Position numbers and translations under genes: made by a program
The notes under the pieces: generated by a model
The model's input: only the letters and a program-made list of their open reading frames with translations
Databases searched by the model: none
What the model was told of the DNA's origin: nothing
Shown: positions 6,588-7,038 of the stretch, in pieces
How positions within the stretch are numbered: the first letter of the stretch is position 1
Layout: the number at the start of each line of letters is the position of its first letter
Origin: JALRAP01 sp046302815
Lineage (GTDB): Bacteria; Bacteroidota; Bacteroidia; AKYH767-A; OLB10
Assembly: GCA_046302815.1 (NCBI GenBank)
Contig: JBKCHO010000138.1
Coordinates: forward strand, 1 to 7,038
DNA length: 7,038 nucleotides
Direction of reading: 5' to 3'

Positions 6588-6595
6588 CAAAGGTA
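6588..6595 (-). promoter_or_regulatory. Candidate -7 box for obg
   Basis: Minus strand reads TACCTTTG, an exact TAnnTTTG match. Upstream there is no convincing TTTG box at the normal spacing. If used, transcription would start near 6581, giving an obg leader of about 110 bases that contains the hairpin, the dispersed repeat and the heptamers. Confidence 0.3.
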
Positions 6596-6642
6596 GGTAT
6601 TATCTATGAGGCGATATCCACTACCCTCCAGTTAACACCAAG

Positions 6643-6707
6643 GCTGGCTGAGTAAAGCCCAAAGGGCTGCGTAGAAGTCAGCGAAAGGATTGATAATTGC
6701 ATATCAA
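6643..6707. other. Cluster of small hairpins, possible structured RNA
   Basis: Three helices can form. GCTGGCT (6643-6649) pairs with AGTCAGC (6676-6682) with one G-U pair, enclosing AGCCC-AAA-GGGCT (6656-6668). Then TTGATA (6690-6695) pairs with TATCAA (6702-6707). These sit just before the intrinsic terminator at 6716, so on the plus strand the segment could be the body of a short transcript. No known RNA family is recognised and no clear plus-strand promoter precedes it. Confidence 0.25.
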
Positions 6708-6715
6708 CAAAAGAG

Positions 6716-6753
6716 CGCGGATTGGGATAATTAACTATCGATCCGCGTTTTTT
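6716..6753 (+). terminator. Rho-independent terminator
   Basis: CGCGGAT (6716-6722) pairs perfectly with ATCCGCG (6741-6747), with further inner pairing GATA/TATC (6726-6729 with 6736-6739). The stem is followed by TTTTTT then ATTTATT, a classic plus-strand intrinsic terminator. On the minus strand the stem is followed by CTCTTTTGTT, so it could also stop minus-strand transcripts arriving from beyond the window. No plus-strand gene precedes it within the window, so its client is unclear. Confidence 0.65.
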
Positions 6754-6780
6754 ATTTATTGGGATGATTTATTGAATTCA

Positions 6781-6815
6781 TTTGCTGGCATTAGCGAGGC
6801 GTATAATTACGTTTG
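6781..6815 (+). promoter_or_regulatory. Candidate rightward promoter
   Basis: TACGTTTG (6808-6815) is an exact TAnnTTTG match, with TTTG at 6781-6784, 23 bases upstream. That is at the long end of the accepted spacing. It would drive transcription rightwards through the two palindromes and out of the window, towards an unseen gene if there is one. Confidence 0.25.
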
Positions 6816-6816
6816 G

Positions 6817-6858
6817 CTTTTTTGTCACTTTTTGCTTGCCCAAAAAGTAACCAAAAAG
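6817..6858. repeat. A/T-rich palindrome with CACTTTTTG arms
   Basis: ACTTTTTG (6827-6834) pairs with CAAAAAGT (6841-6848) around the loop CTTGCC. After one mismatch GT/AC pairs follow, and after another CTTTTT (6817-6822) pairs with AAAAAG (6853-6858). Sixteen of 18 positions in each arm pair. Sequences of the form ACTTTTTGCTTGCCCAAAAA are, from memory, frequent intergenic strings in Bacteroidota. This looks like a dispersed repeat rather than coding DNA. Confidence 0.65.
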
Positions 6859-6862
6859 GGCA

Positions 6863-6947
6863 CCACGAACGCCAACCGTTTGATTGGTCTTGTCGCACAA
6901 GGCTACACCCCCGGGCCGACCAATCTTACGGTTCGCACCGTTCGTGG
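6863..6947. repeat. Large imperfect palindrome
   Basis: Three nested perfect helices are visible. CCACGAACG (6863-6871) pairs with CGTTCGTGG (6939-6947), AACCGT (6874-6879) with ACGGTT (6928-6933), and GATTGGTC (6882-6889) with GACCAATC (6918-6925). That is 23 base pairs in arms of 27 and 30 bases. Inside the loop a small CTTGT-CGC-ACAAG hairpin (6889-6901) can form as an alternative. It lies four bases after the A/T-rich palindrome, so the two may form one composite element. Confidence 0.75.
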
Positions 6948-7015
6948 ACAAGCCACCCGCCGACAGAATGGTAAGTTTGTTTGTTGCTTTACTTTTTTGT
7001 GTTAGTAATTAGCAT

Positions 7016-7038
7016 TACCGCCTACTACTACCGCCTAC
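7016..7038. repeat. Start of a 13-bp tandem repeat
   Basis: TACCGCCTACTAC (7016-7028) is followed directly by TACCGCCTAC (7029-7038), an exact copy of its first ten bases, and the window ends there. One full unit plus most of a second are visible. The array may continue outside. Confidence 0.5.

Larger units (their letters stand above)
6470..7038. other. Non-coding, repeat-rich region upstream of obg
   Basis: These 569 bases hold no reading frame with recognisable protein character. In order they contain heptamer repeats, a CCTTCGACT-type repeat, a strong hairpin, a candidate obg promoter, a cluster of small hairpins ending in an intrinsic terminator, a candidate plus-strand promoter, two larger palindromes and the start of a 13-bp tandem repeat. 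The one open frame of note (plus strand, 6697-7005) runs straight across the palindromes and looks accidental. Confidence 0.75.

Noticed and set aside
6697..7005. 102-residue plus-strand open frame across the repeat region
   Set aside because: It starts at an ATG in the loop of a small hairpin, runs through the terminator and both palindromes, and has no domain-like character. The same DNA is better explained as repeats.

Overview
The window looks like chromosomal DNA of a member of the Bacteroidota. The evidence is a PafA-type secreted alkaline phosphatase, a DUF4199 membrane protein, an Obg GTPase without the C-terminal OCT domain, several matches to the phylum's TAnnTTTG -7 promoter box, and little Shine-Dalgarno signal. 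Base composition is roughly balanced. I cannot place it below phylum level from the sequence alone.

Layout from left to right. (1) 1-795, plus strand: the 3' two thirds of an ornithine aminotransferase (rocD), cut by the window edge. (2) 904-3064, minus strand: a two-gene unit, pafA-like phosphatase then a DUF4199 membrane protein, one base apart. (3) 3144-4461, plus strand: a dienelactone-hydrolase-like alpha/beta hydrolase overlapping a phosphoribosyltransferase by 20 bases, a pair that I recall as a single fused protein in some other bacteria. (4) 4446-6469, minus strand: obg, then a PAP2 lipid phosphatase, then a CrcB/Fluc fluoride channel. The last two share a GTGA stop/start overlap. 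The phosphoribosyltransferase and crcB run tail to tail and overlap by 16 bases. (5) 6470-7038: 569 bases with no credible gene but dense in repeats and hairpins. It holds heptamer repeats directly against the obg start codon, a CCTTCGACT-type interspersed repeat, a strong GGACCCC/GGGGTCC hairpin, a series of small hairpins ending in a plus-strand intrinsic terminator, two further large palindromes, and the start of a 13-bp tandem repeat at the window edge.

The genes are mostly ordinary housekeeping or accessory functions: amino acid metabolism, phosphate scavenging, envelope lipid phosphate turnover, fluoride export, and ribosome assembly GTPase. They do not form one pathway. I see no defence system, mobile-element protein, tRNA, rRNA or CRISPR array. 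The part that coding genes do not explain is the repeat mosaic upstream of obg, where an essential gene appears to have a repeat-filled leader and a TTG start.
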